A DNA stretch of 64,000 nt from Enterobacter asburiae (GTDB lineage Bacteria > Pseudomonadota > Gammaproteobacteria > Enterobacterales > Enterobacteriaceae), in NCBI RefSeq assembly GCF_007035645.1, contig NZ_AP019632.1:1550001-1614000 (forward strand). Reading direction: 5' to 3'. The notes under the pieces were generated by a model. It had not been told where the DNA came from. It saw only the letters and a program-made list of their open reading frames with translations, and searched no databases. The translations under genes were made by a program, and so were the position numbers. Position 1 is the stretch's first letter. Each line of letters starts with the position of its first letter. Below are positions 44,862 through 53,253 of this stretch, in pieces.

Positions 44862-45791
44862 ATGAAACCGCTGCTGGATGTTCTTATTATTCTCGATGCC
44901 CTTGAAAAAGAGGGGAGCTTTGCCGCTGCGTCAGCAAAGCTCTACAAAACCCCATCTGCGTTGAGCTATACCGTTCAAAAACTGGAAAGCGATCTCAATA
45001 TCCAGATCCTCGATCGCTCCGGGCACCGCGCACGTTTTACCCGAACAGGACAGATGCTGCTGGAAAAAGGTCGTGAAGTCCTCCATACCGTTCGTGAACT
45101 CGAAAAACAGGCCGTAAAACTTCATCAGGGTTGGGAAAACGAGCTGGTTATTGGCGTGGATGATACCTTCCCATTTTCTCTCCTGACGCCGCTGATTGAA
45201 GCCTTCTATCAACACCACAGCGTGACCCGGCTTATCTTTATCAATGGCGTGCTGGGTGGCTCCTGGGATGCCTTAACGCAGGGCAGGGCGGATATCTTTG
45301 TCGGTGCACTCCATGAGCCTCCCCAGCTGAGTGATTTTGGTTTTGCCCGGCTGGGCGTGCTGGAGCAGGTATTTGCCGTGGCGCCCCATCACCCGCTGGC
45401 TCAGGAACCCGAGCCGCTTAACCGTCGCGTGATTAAAGGCTACCGCGCCATCGTGGTCGGGGACAGCTCTCGTCCGGAATGCTCGGTCTCCTCGCAGCTG
45501 CTTGATGAGCAGGAGGCCATTACCGTTTTCGACTTTAAAACCAAGCTGGAACTGCAAATAAGCGGCCTGGGCTGCGGCTATTTACCGCGCTATCTGGCGC
45601 AGCGGTTTATTGACAGCGGCGCGCTTGTTGAAAAACAGGTACTTGCTCAAAGCAGTAATGAATCGGTGTGGGTAGGCTGGAATGAACAAACTGCCGGGCT
45701 TGCAAGCGCCTGGTGGCGAGACGAGATTTTAGCAAATAGTGCTATCTCCGCCGTTTACTCTCAGCCCGGCGTCCAGAAATCAGCCATTTAG
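44862..45791 (+). CDS. yeeY: LysR-family regulator YeeY
   Basis: This is a 309-residue LysR-type transcription factor. The N-terminal winged HTH spans about residues 1-60 (EKEGSFAAASAKLYKTPSALSYTVQKLE), and the C-terminal effector-binding domain is the periplasmic-binding-like fold with FPFSLLTPLIEAFYQ and VLGGSWDALTQGRADI. Its ligand and targets are unknown; plaP, directly downstream and on the same strand, is one candidate. A good terminator follows it. Confidence 0.92.
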   Translation: MKPLLDVLIILDALEKEGSFAAASAKLYKTPSALSYTVQKLESDLNIQILDRSGHRARFTRTGQMLLEKGREVLHTVRELEKQAVKLHQGWENELVIGVDDTFPFSLLTPLIEAFYQHHSVTRLIFINGVLGGSWDALTQGRADIFVGALHEPPQLSDFGFARLGVLEQVFAVAPHHPLAQEPEPLNRRVIKGYRAIVVGDSSRPECSVSSQLLDEQEAITVFDFKTKLELQISGLGCGYLPRYLAQRFIDSGALVEKQVLAQSSNESVWVGWNEQTAGLASAWWRDEILANSAISAVYSQPGVQKSAI

Positions 45792-45877
45792 CAAAAAGAA
45801 AATTGTCCCATGCTTTGCAAAGTATTGCCTTTTGTATCCGATGTGGGGCAAAATGCGGCCGCTGCAACCAAATGAAT

Positions 45878-45913
45878 AATCGACGATATAAAAGGCGTCG
45901 GTTATTTTTTTTT
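45878..45913 (+). terminator. Terminator after yeeY
   Basis: AATCGACG pairs with CGTCGGTT (one G-U pair) around a 10-base loop, followed by A and nine T residues (45905-45913). The rest of the 271-base gap before plaP shows the palindrome CTTTGCAAAG near 45812 and a TAAAAT (45974) that could be a -10 box, without a clear -35. Confidence 0.65.
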
Positions 45914-46062
45914 GCATGTACGAAACGAAACTAAAAACCAAGAGGCCGGGCTTCGTACCGGATAGATATTTACTAAAATCCGACAGTTGTTGTCGCTGAG
46001 GAAGAAAGAAATGGGGCAATTTTTCGCTTACGTGGCGGTTATCACCGTAAAGGAGAATAACT

Positions 46063-47421
46063 ATGTCGCATAACGCAACTCCAAACACCTCTCGCGTGGA
46101 ATTACGTAAAACGCTTACGTTGATTCCGGTTGTTATGATGGGCCTTGCCTATATGCAACCGATGACGCTGTTCGATACATTCGGTATCGTATCAGGCCTC
46201 ACAGACGGTCATGTGCCGACGGCTTATGGCTTCGCGCTGATTGCAATCCTCTTTACCGCGCTGAGCTACGGTAAACTGGTGCGTCGCTATCCGTCTGCTG
46301 GTTCCGCCTACACCTATGCCCAGAAATCCATCAGCCCGACAGTTGGCTTTATGGTGGGCTGGTCTTCGCTGCTCGACTATCTGTTCGCGCCGATGATCAA
46401 CATTCTGCTGGCAAAAATTTATTTTGAAGCGCTGGTGCCGTCGATTCCATCCTGGATGTTCGTCGTAGCGCTGGTGGCCTTTATGACCGCCTTTAACCTG
46501 CGCAGCATTAAGTCCGTTGCCAACTTTAACTCCGTTATCGTCGTCCTTCAGGTTGTCCTGATTGCCGTTATTCTTGGCATGGTGATTTACGGTGTGTTCC
46601 ACGGCGAAGGCGCCGGCACTCTGGCGAGCAGCAAGCCGTTCTGGTCTGGTGATGCCCATGTGATCCCGATGATTACCGGGGCAACCATTCTCTGCTTCTC
46701 CTTTACCGGTTTTGACGGCATCAGCAACCTGTCTGAAGAAACGAAAGATGCAGAGCGCGTGATCCCTCGCGCCATCTTCCTGACGGCGCTGATTGGCGGT
46801 CTGATCTTTATTTTCTCGACCTATTTCCTGCAGCTGTACTTCCCGGATATCTCTCGCTTTAAGGATCCGGATGCATCTCAGCCGGAAATCATGCTCTATG
46901 TGGCGGGTAAAGCGTTCCAGGTTGGCGCGCTGATCTTCTCCACCATTACCGTACTGGCGTCCGGTATGGCCGCGCATGCAGGCGTTGCGCGTCTGATGTA
47001 CGTGATGGGCCGCGATGGCGTATTCCCGAAAAGCTTCTTCGGCTACGTTCATCCAACCTGGCGTACCCCGGCGATGAACATCATCTTGGTCGGTGCCATT
47101 GCGCTTCTGGCGATTAACTTTGACCTGGTGATGGCAACGGCGCTGATTAACTTCGGTGCGCTGGTGGCGTTCACCTTTGTTAACCTGTCGGTTATCTCTC
47201 AGTTCTGGATCCGTGAAAAGCGTAACAAGACGCTGAAAGAACACTTCCAGTATCTGTTCCTGCCGATGTGCGGTGCCCTGACCGTGGGCGCGCTGTGGGT
47301 TAACCTGGAAGAGAGCTCTATGGTGCTTGGCCTGATTTGGGCGGGTATCGGCCTGATTTACCTGGCCTGCGTCACGAAGAGCTTCCGTAACCCGGTTCCG
47401 CAGTACGAAGACGTCGCGTAA
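46063..47421 (+). CDS. plaP: Putrescine importer PlaP
   Basis: This is a 452-residue APC-superfamily amino acid/polyamine transporter with about 12 membrane segments and the family signature near the N-terminus ([20 protein letters not shown], residues 21-40), then [20 protein letters not shown] in the middle. E. coli PlaP (YeeF) is a low-affinity putrescine importer linked to surface motility, and this ortholog is very close. AAGGAG stands 7-12 bases before ATG. A REP unit and a strong terminator follow. Confidence 0.94.
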   Translation: MSHNATPNTSRVELRKTLTLIPVVMMGLAYMQPMTLFDTFGIVSGLTDGHVPTAYGFALIAILFTALSYGKLVRRYPSAGSAYTYAQKSISPTVGFMVGWSSLLDYLFAPMINILLAKIYFEALVPSIPSWMFVVALVAFMTAFNLRSIKSVANFNSVIVVLQVVLIAVILGMVIYGVFHGEGAGTLASSKPFWSGDAHVIPMITGATILCFSFTGFDGISNLSEETKDAERVIPRAIFLTALIGGLIFIFSTYFLQLYFPDISRFKDPDASQPEIMLYVAGKAFQVGALIFSTITVLASGMAAHAGVARLMYVMGRDGVFPKSFFGYVHPTWRTPAMNIILVGAIALLAINFDLVMATALINFGALVAFTFVNLSVISQFWIREKRNKTLKEHFQYLFLPMCGALTVGALWVNLEESSMVLGLIWAGIGLIYLACVTKSFRNPVPQYEDVA

Positions 47422-47427
47422 TGACTC

Positions 47428-47459
47428 GCCGGGTGGCGCTAGCGCTTGCCCGGCCTACA
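47428..47459. repeat. REP-type palindrome after plaP
   Basis: GCCGGG ... CCCGGC with the inner palindrome GCGCTAGCGC and the tail CCTAC: a typical enterobacterial REP unit, 6 bases after the plaP stop. Confidence 0.75.
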
Positions 47460-47494
47460 AAACGACACACCCGTTGGCGCCTGTGCCAGCGGGC

Positions 47495-47531
47495 AAAAAA
47501 AAGCCGGAGACATCGCCTCCGGCTTTTTTAT
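47495..47531. terminator. Bidirectional terminator between plaP and sbcB
   Basis: AAAAAAAGCCGGAG and CTCCGGCTTTTTT around a short loop. It serves convergent plaP (+) and sbcB (-). Confidence 0.92.
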
Positions 47532-47540
47532 ACCCCTCGC

Positions 47541-48977
47541 TCAGACAATCTCTTGAGCGTACTGGAACAGGGATTTCAACAGCGCCTGTTTCTCAGCATT
47601 CCCCTCATACTGGCCATAAAGCATTTCCAGCTCCTGGGCATAGCTATTAAGGAACTCAGGGGTAAAGACATTGCGACGATGCTGCAGCCAGCGATCCTGC
47701 TCTGCCTCGTCCAGCGTGCCGGGGAAATTACGTGCGCGGTAGTTAAACATCAGCTTTTCGATGCGTTTATCGGCGAAAGTAATATCCAGCGCCGGTAAGT
47801 TACGCGGCTCGGTTTGCAGAACGATATTCATCGCCGCGCGGTCGGCATCGCTGAAGAAGCCGTTGTAGAGCTGGGCATCCACGTTTTCAGACGGCACGAA
47901 CGGCTCCGCCTCGGCAAAGATAGCAACTACTTTCTCGCGCACCTGCGGGTTATCGCGCAGCACTTTCAGGTTATCGAGGCAGCGCTGACGGTTAATGCCC
48001 AGTCTGTCCGCATCTTCCGGGCGCAGCGTATTCGCCTGCGCGAGTACCGGACATTTATTGATATGCACCAGTTTGACCGGCACCGCGGGCAGATCGCCGA
48101 GTTCATTTTTCGGGGTATAGAGCCGTTCGCGCAGGGTATCGCTGTCGAGCTCCAGCAGCGGCGAAATATCGCCAGCTAAATCCACCATGATGACCGCATT
48201 ACGGTTGTCCGGATGCCAGGCCAGCGGGGCGACCCAGCTGGTATTACCGCGCCAGGCGCCAAACATGCCGGAGATATGCACCAGGGGTTTCATCTGCGGT
48301 ACGTCGATAAGGGTCATGAGCTTCTGCTTGCTGCGGTGGCTCAGCAGATACTCAAACAGCCGGGGCTGCGCGTTTTTCACCAGCTTCGCCATGGCAATGG
48401 TGGCATAGACGTCCGCCATCGCGTCATGGGCATTGCTGTGCTCGATGCCGTTGGCGCGCGTCAGGTGTTCCAGCCGGAAGCTGGTCAGCCCTTCCTCGTT
48501 TTCCGGCCAGTTAATGCCCTCAGGACGCAGGGCATAACAGGCGCGCATGATGTCGAGCAAATCCCAGCGTGAATTGCGGTTCTGCCAGCTCCAGGCATAG
48601 GGATCGTAGAAGTTGCGATAGAAGATGTTGCGCGTTACTTCGTCATCGAAGCGGATGTTGTTGTAACCGACCACGCAGGTATTGGGGACGGTAAACAGAT
48701 CGTGGATGCGTCGGGCGAATTCTGCCTCGTTAACGCCTTTCTCGCGCGCTTCCTGAGGCGTGATCCCGGTGACCATGACCGCCCCGGGCTGCGGCAGGTA
48801 GTCATCAGCCGGCTTGCAGTAAAAGACCTCAGGCTCGCCAATAATGTTGAATTCGTCGTCGGTACGGATGGCGGCAAACTGCGCCGGTCGGTCCAGCGCC
48901 GGGTGCGTGCCAAAGGTTTCGTAGTCATGGAATAAAAAAGTCGGGCGAGCGGCAGAGTCAGACACCAGTAATACCAT
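47541..48977 (-). CDS. sbcB: Exodeoxyribonuclease I
   Basis: SbcB (ExoI) is a processive 3'-5' single-strand DNA exonuclease that takes part in mismatch repair and recombination. It has about 478 residues. The DEDDh exonuclease domain has FLFHDYETFG (Asp18, Glu20), NNIRFDDEVTRN and HSNAHDAMADVYAT with the other acidic ligands and His near 180; the SH3-like and helical C-terminal domains follow. The start is uncertain: GTG 48998, ATG 48977 and GTG 48965 are all in frame, and conservation begins only at PTFLFHDYETFG. ATG 48977 is used here. Confidence 0.96.
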   Translation of the reverse strand: MVLLVSDSAARPTFLFHDYETFGTHPALDRPAQFAAIRTDDEFNIIGEPEVFYCKPADDYLPQPGAVMVTGITPQEAREKGVNEAEFARRIHDLFTVPNTCVVGYNNIRFDDEVTRNIFYRNFYDPYAWSWQNRNSRWDLLDIMRACYALRPEGINWPENEEGLTSFRLEHLTRANGIEHSNAHDAMADVYATIAMAKLVKNAQPRLFEYLLSHRSKQKLMTLIDVPQMKPLVHISGMFGAWRGNTSWVAPLAWHPDNRNAVIMVDLAGDISPLLELDSDTLRERLYTPKNELGDLPAVPVKLVHINKCPVLAQANTLRPEDADRLGINRQRCLDNLKVLRDNPQVREKVVAIFAEAEPFVPSENVDAQLYNGFFSDADRAAMNIVLQTEPRNLPALDITFADKRIEKLMFNYRARNFPGTLDEAEQDRWLQHRRNVFTPEFLNSYAQELEMLYGQYEGNAEKQALLKSLFQYAQEIV

Positions 48978-49175
48978 CCTGTTAAAAAATGACGTCACTA
49001 TGGTAAACGATCGTGCGGTTCAGACCGAATAAAAAGCACCGCCGTCGAGCAAATTTGCGCGCCAGCTTCAGAGAAAAATCTGTGCTCTGTCACATTTTTT
49101 TGCAATTAAGCCAGGTAACGACATCAGAACTCCCGTAAAAAGGTCATCGATTTTTAATGACCTGAGGATATACCG

Positions 49176-50342
49176 TTGAAACGCCGTCTGTTTATTGCTG
49201 TTTCTTTACTCGCTTCGAGTGTCTCATCTGCTTTTGCGGCCGAACCACTGGATTTTTCGCCGCAGCCTCCGGCCATTCAGGCTGGCTCCTGGGTGCTGAT
49301 GGACTACACGACTGGTCAGATCTTAACGGCGGGCAACGAACATCAACAACGTAATCCGGCGAGCCTGACCAAGCTGATGACGGGGTATGTGGTCGATCGG
49401 GCCATTGATAGCCATCGCATTACGCCGGACGACATTGTCACCGTCGGGCGTGACGCGTGGGCAAAAGGCAACCCGGTTTTTGACGGCTCATCGCTGATGT
49501 TCCTGAAAGAGGGCGATCGCGTCTCCGTGCGTGATTTAAGCCGCGGTCTGATTGTCGATTCCGGCAACGACGCCTGCGTGGCGCTGGCAGATCACGTGGC
49601 GGGCGGTCAGCCGCAGTTTGTGAAGATGATGAACGACTACGTGCAGAAGCTGAACCTGCGCGATACGCACTTTGAAACCGTCCACGGGCTGGACGCGCCG
49701 GGCCAGCACAGCTCGGCCTATGACCTGGCCGTACTCTCCCGCGCCATCATTCACGGCGAGCCTGAGTTTTATCATATGTACAGCGAAAAGAGCCTGACCT
49801 GGAACGGGATCACCCAGCAAAACCGTAACGGCCTGCTGTGGGATAAAACCATGAACGTGGACGGGCTTAAAACGGGGCACACCTCGGGGGCGGGCTTTAA
49901 CCTGATTGCGTCCGCCGTTGACGGCCAGCGCCGTTTAATCGCGGTGGTGATGGGGGCGGACAGCCCGAAAGGCCGTGAGGACCAGGCCCGAAAACTGCTG
50001 CACTGGGGGCAGCAGAACTTCGATACGGTGCAAATCCTGCATAGCGGTAAAAAAGTGGGGACAGAGCGTATCTGGTACGGCGATAAGGAGCAGGTGAAAC
50101 TGGGCACCGACCAGGACTTCTGGCTGGCCTTGCCGAAAGCGGAAGTGCCGAACATCAAAGCCAAATACGTGCTGGATAAAAAAGAGCTGGAAGCGCCGAT
50201 TGCTGCGCATCAGCGGGTCGGGGAGATCCAGCTCTATGACCGTGACAAGGTGGTGGCGCACTGGCCGCTGGTGACGCTGGAAGCCGTTGATAAGGGCGGA
50301 CTGTTCTCTCGCATGAGCGATTATCTCCACCACACGCTTTAA
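49176..50342 (+). CDS. dacD: D-alanyl-D-alanine carboxypeptidase DacD (PBP6b)
   Basis: DacD trims the terminal D-Ala from peptidoglycan peptides in the periplasm. It has 388 residues: a signal peptide (MKRRLFIAVSLLASSVSSAFA, cleaved around 21-22), the penicillin-binding motifs ASLTKLM (Ser63, Lys66), DSGNDA near 128-133 and LKTGHTSG (Lys232), then the beta-rich domain and a C-terminal amphipathic helix GLFSRMSDYLHHTL that anchors PBP5-like enzymes to the membrane. The start codon is TTG (49176) with GAGGA about 9 bases upstream, so initiation is probably weak. Confidence 0.95.
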   Translation: MKRRLFIAVSLLASSVSSAFAAEPLDFSPQPPAIQAGSWVLMDYTTGQILTAGNEHQQRNPASLTKLMTGYVVDRAIDSHRITPDDIVTVGRDAWAKGNPVFDGSSLMFLKEGDRVSVRDLSRGLIVDSGNDACVALADHVAGGQPQFVKMMNDYVQKLNLRDTHFETVHGLDAPGQHSSAYDLAVLSRAIIHGEPEFYHMYSEKSLTWNGITQQNRNGLLWDKTMNVDGLKTGHTSGAGFNLIASAVDGQRRLIAVVMGADSPKGREDQARKLLHWGQQNFDTVQILHSGKKVGTERIWYGDKEQVKLGTDQDFWLALPKAEVPNIKAKYVLDKKELEAPIAAHQRVGEIQLYDRDKVVAHWPLVTLEAVDKGGLFSRMSDYLHHTL

Positions 50343-50427
50343 CCGCTGATGGGCAGACTGGCAGGGTTGCGAGTCTGCTCACATAATAAACACTCCTCGT
50401 TTGCCGATAATAGTAATCCAGCTTTAT

Positions 50428-50445
50428 AGTGTATAAATATACAGT
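50428..50445 (+). promoter_or_regulatory. Candidate LexA operator of sbmC
   Basis: GTG at 50429, ten A/T bases, CAG at 50442: this fits the LexA box CTG-N10-CAG except for G in place of the first C. It lies 17 bases before the sbmC ATG, and sbmC is an SOS gene in E. coli. The changed half-site may weaken repression. Confidence 0.7.
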
Positions 50446-50461
50446 AATAAATGGAGGCAGC

Positions 50462-50935
50462 ATGGACTACAGCATCAAGCAGCAACAGAAACGTAAGATT
50501 GCCGGTTTTCATTTGGTCGGACCGTGGGAACAAACGGTAAAACAGGGCTTTGAACAGCTGGTGATGTGGGTGGACGGGCGCCACATTGAGCCGCTGGAGT
50601 GGGTTGCGGTCTACTACGATAACCCCGATGAGGTCCCGGCAGAAAAACTGCGCTGCGATACGGCCGTTACGGTGCCGGACGATTTCGTTATCCCGGAAAA
50701 CAGCGAAGGCGTCATGATGACGGAAATCGCGGCCGGGGATTATGCCGTGGCGACGGCGCGCGTGGAAAACTACGACTTCGCCACGCCGTGGTATCAGTTC
50801 TTCAACTCTCTGCTGCAGGACAATAAGTACCAGATGGCGCTTAAACCCTGCTTCGAACGCTATCTCAATGACGGCAATGCAGACGGCTACTGGGATATCG
50901 AAATGTATATTGCGGTAGAGCATAAAACGGCTTAA
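50462..50935 (+). CDS. sbmC: DNA gyrase inhibitor SbmC (GyrI)
   Basis: SbmC binds gyrase and protects cells from gyrase poisons such as microcin B17. It has 157 residues of the GyrI-like small-molecule-binding fold, with [19 protein letters not shown] at 12-30 and [12 protein letters not shown] near 118-129. The frame is open upstream to 50429, but ATG 50462, with GGAGG 4-8 bases upstream, gives the known start and the E. coli length. A LexA-like box sits just before it. It is followed by a 12-bp stem (50954-50986) that lacks a T-run on this strand. Confidence 0.95.
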   Translation: MDYSIKQQQKRKIAGFHLVGPWEQTVKQGFEQLVMWVDGRHIEPLEWVAVYYDNPDEVPAEKLRCDTAVTVPDDFVIPENSEGVMMTEIAAGDYAVATARVENYDFATPWYQFFNSLLQDNKYQMALKPCFERYLNDGNADGYWDIEMYIAVEHKTA

Positions 50936-50953
50936 GCCTGCTAAATGAAGGGT

Positions 50954-50986
50954 TTTTCAGCCGGGAGCGAGCCGCCCGGCTGAAAA
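50954..50986. terminator. 12-bp stem-loop after sbmC
   Basis: TTTTCAGCCGGG pairs with CCCGGCTGAAAA around a 9-base loop. The T-run is on the minus-strand side, so on the plus strand it would be at best a weak terminator for sbmC. Confidence 0.4.
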
Positions 50987-51027
50987 CACAGTACAATTGT
51001 GATTTGCCGTGTAGCTGGAGAGCGGGT

Positions 51028-52086
51028 GTGCGTCCCGACAAATCATTAACCCCTTTTGAAATTCGCTTGTACAAACATTACCGCGTGGTGCACGGGTGCC
51101 GCATCGCGCTGGCGTTCGTATTGACGTTTGTACTGGTCCGTTTGCTTGATGTTCCGGAAGGGACGTGGCCGCTGATCACCCTGGTGGTGGTGATGGGGCC
51201 CATCTCGTTTTGGGGGAACGTTGTTCCGCGCGCCTTTGAGCGAATTGGCGGGACGGTTTTAGGCTCGGCCCTTGGGCTTATTGCCCTGAAGCTGGAGCTC
51301 ATCTCATTTCCCGTGATGCTGGCATGGTGCGGGGCCGCCATGTTCCTGTGCGGCTGGCTGGCGTTGGGCAAAAGACCGTATCAGGCCTTGCTGATTGGGA
51401 TTACTCTCGCGGTAGTTGTCGGTGCGCCCGCCGGGGATATGACCACGGCGCTGTGGCGAAGCGGGGATGTTATCCTGGGGTCACTGCTGGCCATGCTCTT
51501 CACCGGTATCTGGCCGCAGCGCGCTTTTCTGCACTGGCGTATTCAGATGGCGAACTACGTCACCGCCTTTAACCGCGTCTATCAGGCCGGTTTTTCTCCG
51601 AATCTGGTCGAGCGTCCCCGGCTGGAAAAGCATCTGCAAACGATCCTCAACGACGTGGTCAAAATGCGCGGCCTGATCACGCCCGCCAGCAAAGAAACCC
51701 GTATTCAAAAATCGATTTTCGAAGCCATCCAGACGGTAAGCCGCAATCTGGTGTGCATGCTTGAACTGCAAATCAACGCGCACTGGGCCTCACGTCCCAG
51801 CCATCTGTTGATGCTTAACGCGCAGACCCTCAAAGAGACCCAGCAGATGACGCAGCAAACGCTGTTGACCATCGCCCATGCGCTCTATGAAGGGAATCCG
51901 CAGCCGATACTGGCCAACAGCGAGCGGCTGAATGAGATCGTTGCGGAGCTGAAGCAGTTAATCAATGAACGCCAGAGCGATAACGTTGCGGAAACGCCTA
52001 TTCATGGCTACGTCTGGCTGAGCATGGAACTGGCGCGGCAGCTTGAGCTGTTATCGCACCTTATTTGCCGGGCGCTGCGCAAATAA
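51028..52086 (+). CDS. yeeA: FUSC-type inner-membrane protein YeeA
   Basis: This 352-residue protein has about six hydrophobic segments between residues 25 and 165 (IALAFVLTFVLVRLL, WPLITLVVVMGPISFWG and others) followed by a helical cytoplasmic domain. The layout matches the FUSC/aromatic-acid exporter (YccS/AaeB-like) family, and the sequence matches E. coli YeeA, whose substrate is unknown. The frame is open from 51004, but GTG 51028 gives the known start (M)RPDKSLTPFEIR, with GGAG about 8 bases upstream. Confidence 0.92.
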   Translation: MRPDKSLTPFEIRLYKHYRVVHGCRIALAFVLTFVLVRLLDVPEGTWPLITLVVVMGPISFWGNVVPRAFERIGGTVLGSALGLIALKLELISFPVMLAWCGAAMFLCGWLALGKRPYQALLIGITLAVVVGAPAGDMTTALWRSGDVILGSLLAMLFTGIWPQRAFLHWRIQMANYVTAFNRVYQAGFSPNLVERPRLEKHLQTILNDVVKMRGLITPASKETRIQKSIFEAIQTVSRNLVCMLELQINAHWASRPSHLLMLNAQTLKETQQMTQQTLLTIAHALYEGNPQPILANSERLNEIVAELKQLINERQSDNVAETPIHGYVWLSMELARQLELLSHLICRALRK

Positions 52087-52244
52087 AAGGCGTATGTGAC
52101 GGCTGCTGCTTCGATTCAGCAGCAATTGGGGTTATGATAGCTTTAAACGATATACTCATTGTCATTCGCAGCCGCTGTCAGTAAGGTTATTGTTACAACG
52201 GTTGCCTTAACGAATCCGAATCTCACATTATCAGGGGTGTAAAA

Positions 52245-52580
52245 ATGGAAACTACCAAGCCTTCGTTCCAGGATGTTCTGGAATTCGTCCGCCTGTTCCG
52301 CCGCAAAAACAAGCTGCAGCGTGAAATCCAGGACGTTGAGAAGAAGATCCGTGACAACCAGAAACGTGTTCTGCTGCTCGACAACCTGAGCGACTACATC
52401 AAGCCAGGTATGAGCGTTGAAGCTATTCAGGGCATCATCGCCAGCATGAAGAGCGACTATGAAGACCGCGTTGATGACTACATCATCAAAAACGCTGAGC
52501 TGTCCAAAGAGCGTCGCGACATCTCTAAAAAGCTGAAAGTGATGGGCGAAATCAAAAACGGCGAAGCAAAAAGCGAGTAA
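52245..52580 (+). CDS. yeeX: DUF496 protein YeeX
   Basis: This is a 111-residue highly charged protein, predicted mainly helical with coiled-coil character ([20 protein letters not shown] at 20-39, then [17 protein letters not shown] near 89-105). It is almost identical to E. coli YeeX (DUF496). Function is not settled. ATG follows AGGGGTGTAAAA, and the codon use looks like that of a well-expressed gene. A strong terminator follows. Confidence 0.95.
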   Translation: METTKPSFQDVLEFVRLFRRKNKLQREIQDVEKKIRDNQKRVLLLDNLSDYIKPGMSVEAIQGIIASMKSDYEDRVDDYIIKNAELSKERRDISKKLKVMGEIKNGEAKSE

Positions 52581-52595
52581 TCGCAGCGAATAATG

Positions 52596-52629
52596 AAAAA
52601 GGCTCTCTGGTGACAGAGAGCCTTTTTTT
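52596..52629 (+). terminator. Terminator after yeeX
   Basis: AAAAAGGCTCTCTG pairs with CAGAGAGCCTTTTT around GTGA, followed by T residues. It overlaps the 3' end of the convergent gene on the minus strand by two bases. Confidence 0.93.
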
Positions 52630-52963
52630 ATGATTCAGAACGCGGCTGTAGCTGATAAATCCAGGCCTGAACCTGCTTGCCTTCAAGGGTGGTCACCGTG
52701 ACCTCAACCCGATCGTAGCCGTCTTCAAATTCGTCCAGCATTTGCCAGTGTGCGGCAAGGTTATCCGAGATAAACAGATAGCCTTCGACGCGGGGGCCGT
52801 CAGGGTGGAGCACAATTCCCGGGAAGTCCGCCGCGGCGCCCCAGCCGCGTTCGTAAAACGTGCCGGATACGGAACCGGCCAGCCATTCGCCGCCGATGTC
52901 TTCAAGAATATGCGCATTAGCGTGGCCCGGGCGCAGCGTGCCGTAGACAAACAGAGCGTTCAT
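52628..52963 (-). CDS. Gamma-glutamylcyclotransferase-family protein
   Basis: This 111-residue protein belongs to the AIG2/GGCT (YtfP-like) fold: the N-terminal LFVYGTLRPGHANAH (residues 4-18) is the substrate-loop motif, and MLDEFEDGYDRVEV near 75-88 carries the conserved acidic residue expected to act as catalytic Glu. Enzymes of this fold release 5-oxoproline from gamma-glutamyl compounds; the substrate here is unknown. It starts at ATG 52963 with GAGGGA upstream. It lies between yeeX and the tRNA-Asn gene, on the same strand as the tRNA. Confidence 0.85.
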   Translation of the reverse strand: MNALFVYGTLRPGHANAHILEDIGGEWLAGSVSGTFYERGWGAAADFPGIVLHPDGPRVEGYLFISDNLAAHWQMLDEFEDGYDRVEVTVTTLEGKQVQAWIYQLQPRSES

Positions 52964-52982
52964 TTTCCCTCATCCGCAAAGC

Positions 52983-53012
52983 AAAAAGCCTGCTTTAAAA
53001 GCAGGCTTTTTA
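52983..53012 (-). terminator. Terminator of first tRNA-Asn
   Basis: AAAAAGCCTGCTTT and AAAGCAGGCTTTTT form a strong stem right after the tRNA 3' end on the minus strand. Confidence 0.9.
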
Positions 53013-53016
53013 AATT

Positions 53017-53092
53017 TGGCTCCTCTGACTGGACTCGAACCAGTGACATACGGATTAACAGTCCGCCGTTCTACCGACTGAACTACAGAGGA
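53017..53092 (-). tRNA. asnW: tRNA-Asn (GTT)
   Basis: This 76-nt tRNA on the minus strand has an acceptor stem TCCTCTG...CAGAGGA, anticodon GTT (plus-strand AAC at 53057-53059), a T-loop GGTTCGAGTCC and a genomically encoded CCA end. It is the same sequence as the tRNA at 54812. The name follows the E. coli order amn - asnW - yeeO - asnU and could be swapped. Confidence 0.97.
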
Positions 53093-53108
53093 ATCGTTGT
53101 GGAGGCTT

Positions 53109-53136
53109 ATCTTAGCGGCGAAAAAACTTTTGTCAA
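53109..53136 (-). promoter_or_regulatory. Promoter of first tRNA-Asn
   Basis: On the minus strand, TTGACA and TAAGAT are separated by 16 bases, 16 bases before the tRNA 5' end. It is weaker than the promoter of the other copy, and the discriminator is less GC-rich. Confidence 0.75.
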
Positions 53137-53253
53137 ACCTGATCTTAGGGAAAATCGACTGATTGCTGATTCTGTCGTCAGTTTGTTGTAAATCCACACA
53201 TCTTTTTCTGGAAAATACTTTGCAGGATTAGCATTTGTCCCCCATCATTTGAA

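Larger units (their letters stand above)
52978..53097. repeat. Inverted repeat arm 1 (tRNA-Asn plus terminator)
   Basis: These 120 bases are the reverse complement of 54807-54926, identical through the tRNA and its terminator by my reading. The spacer of 1709 bases holds yeeO. Confidence 0.92.

Noticed and set aside
47421..47798. An open frame of 125 codons on + directly after plaP
   Set aside because: It runs through a REP unit and a terminator and then antisense to sbcB; the product is a basic, low-complexity translation with no family resemblance.
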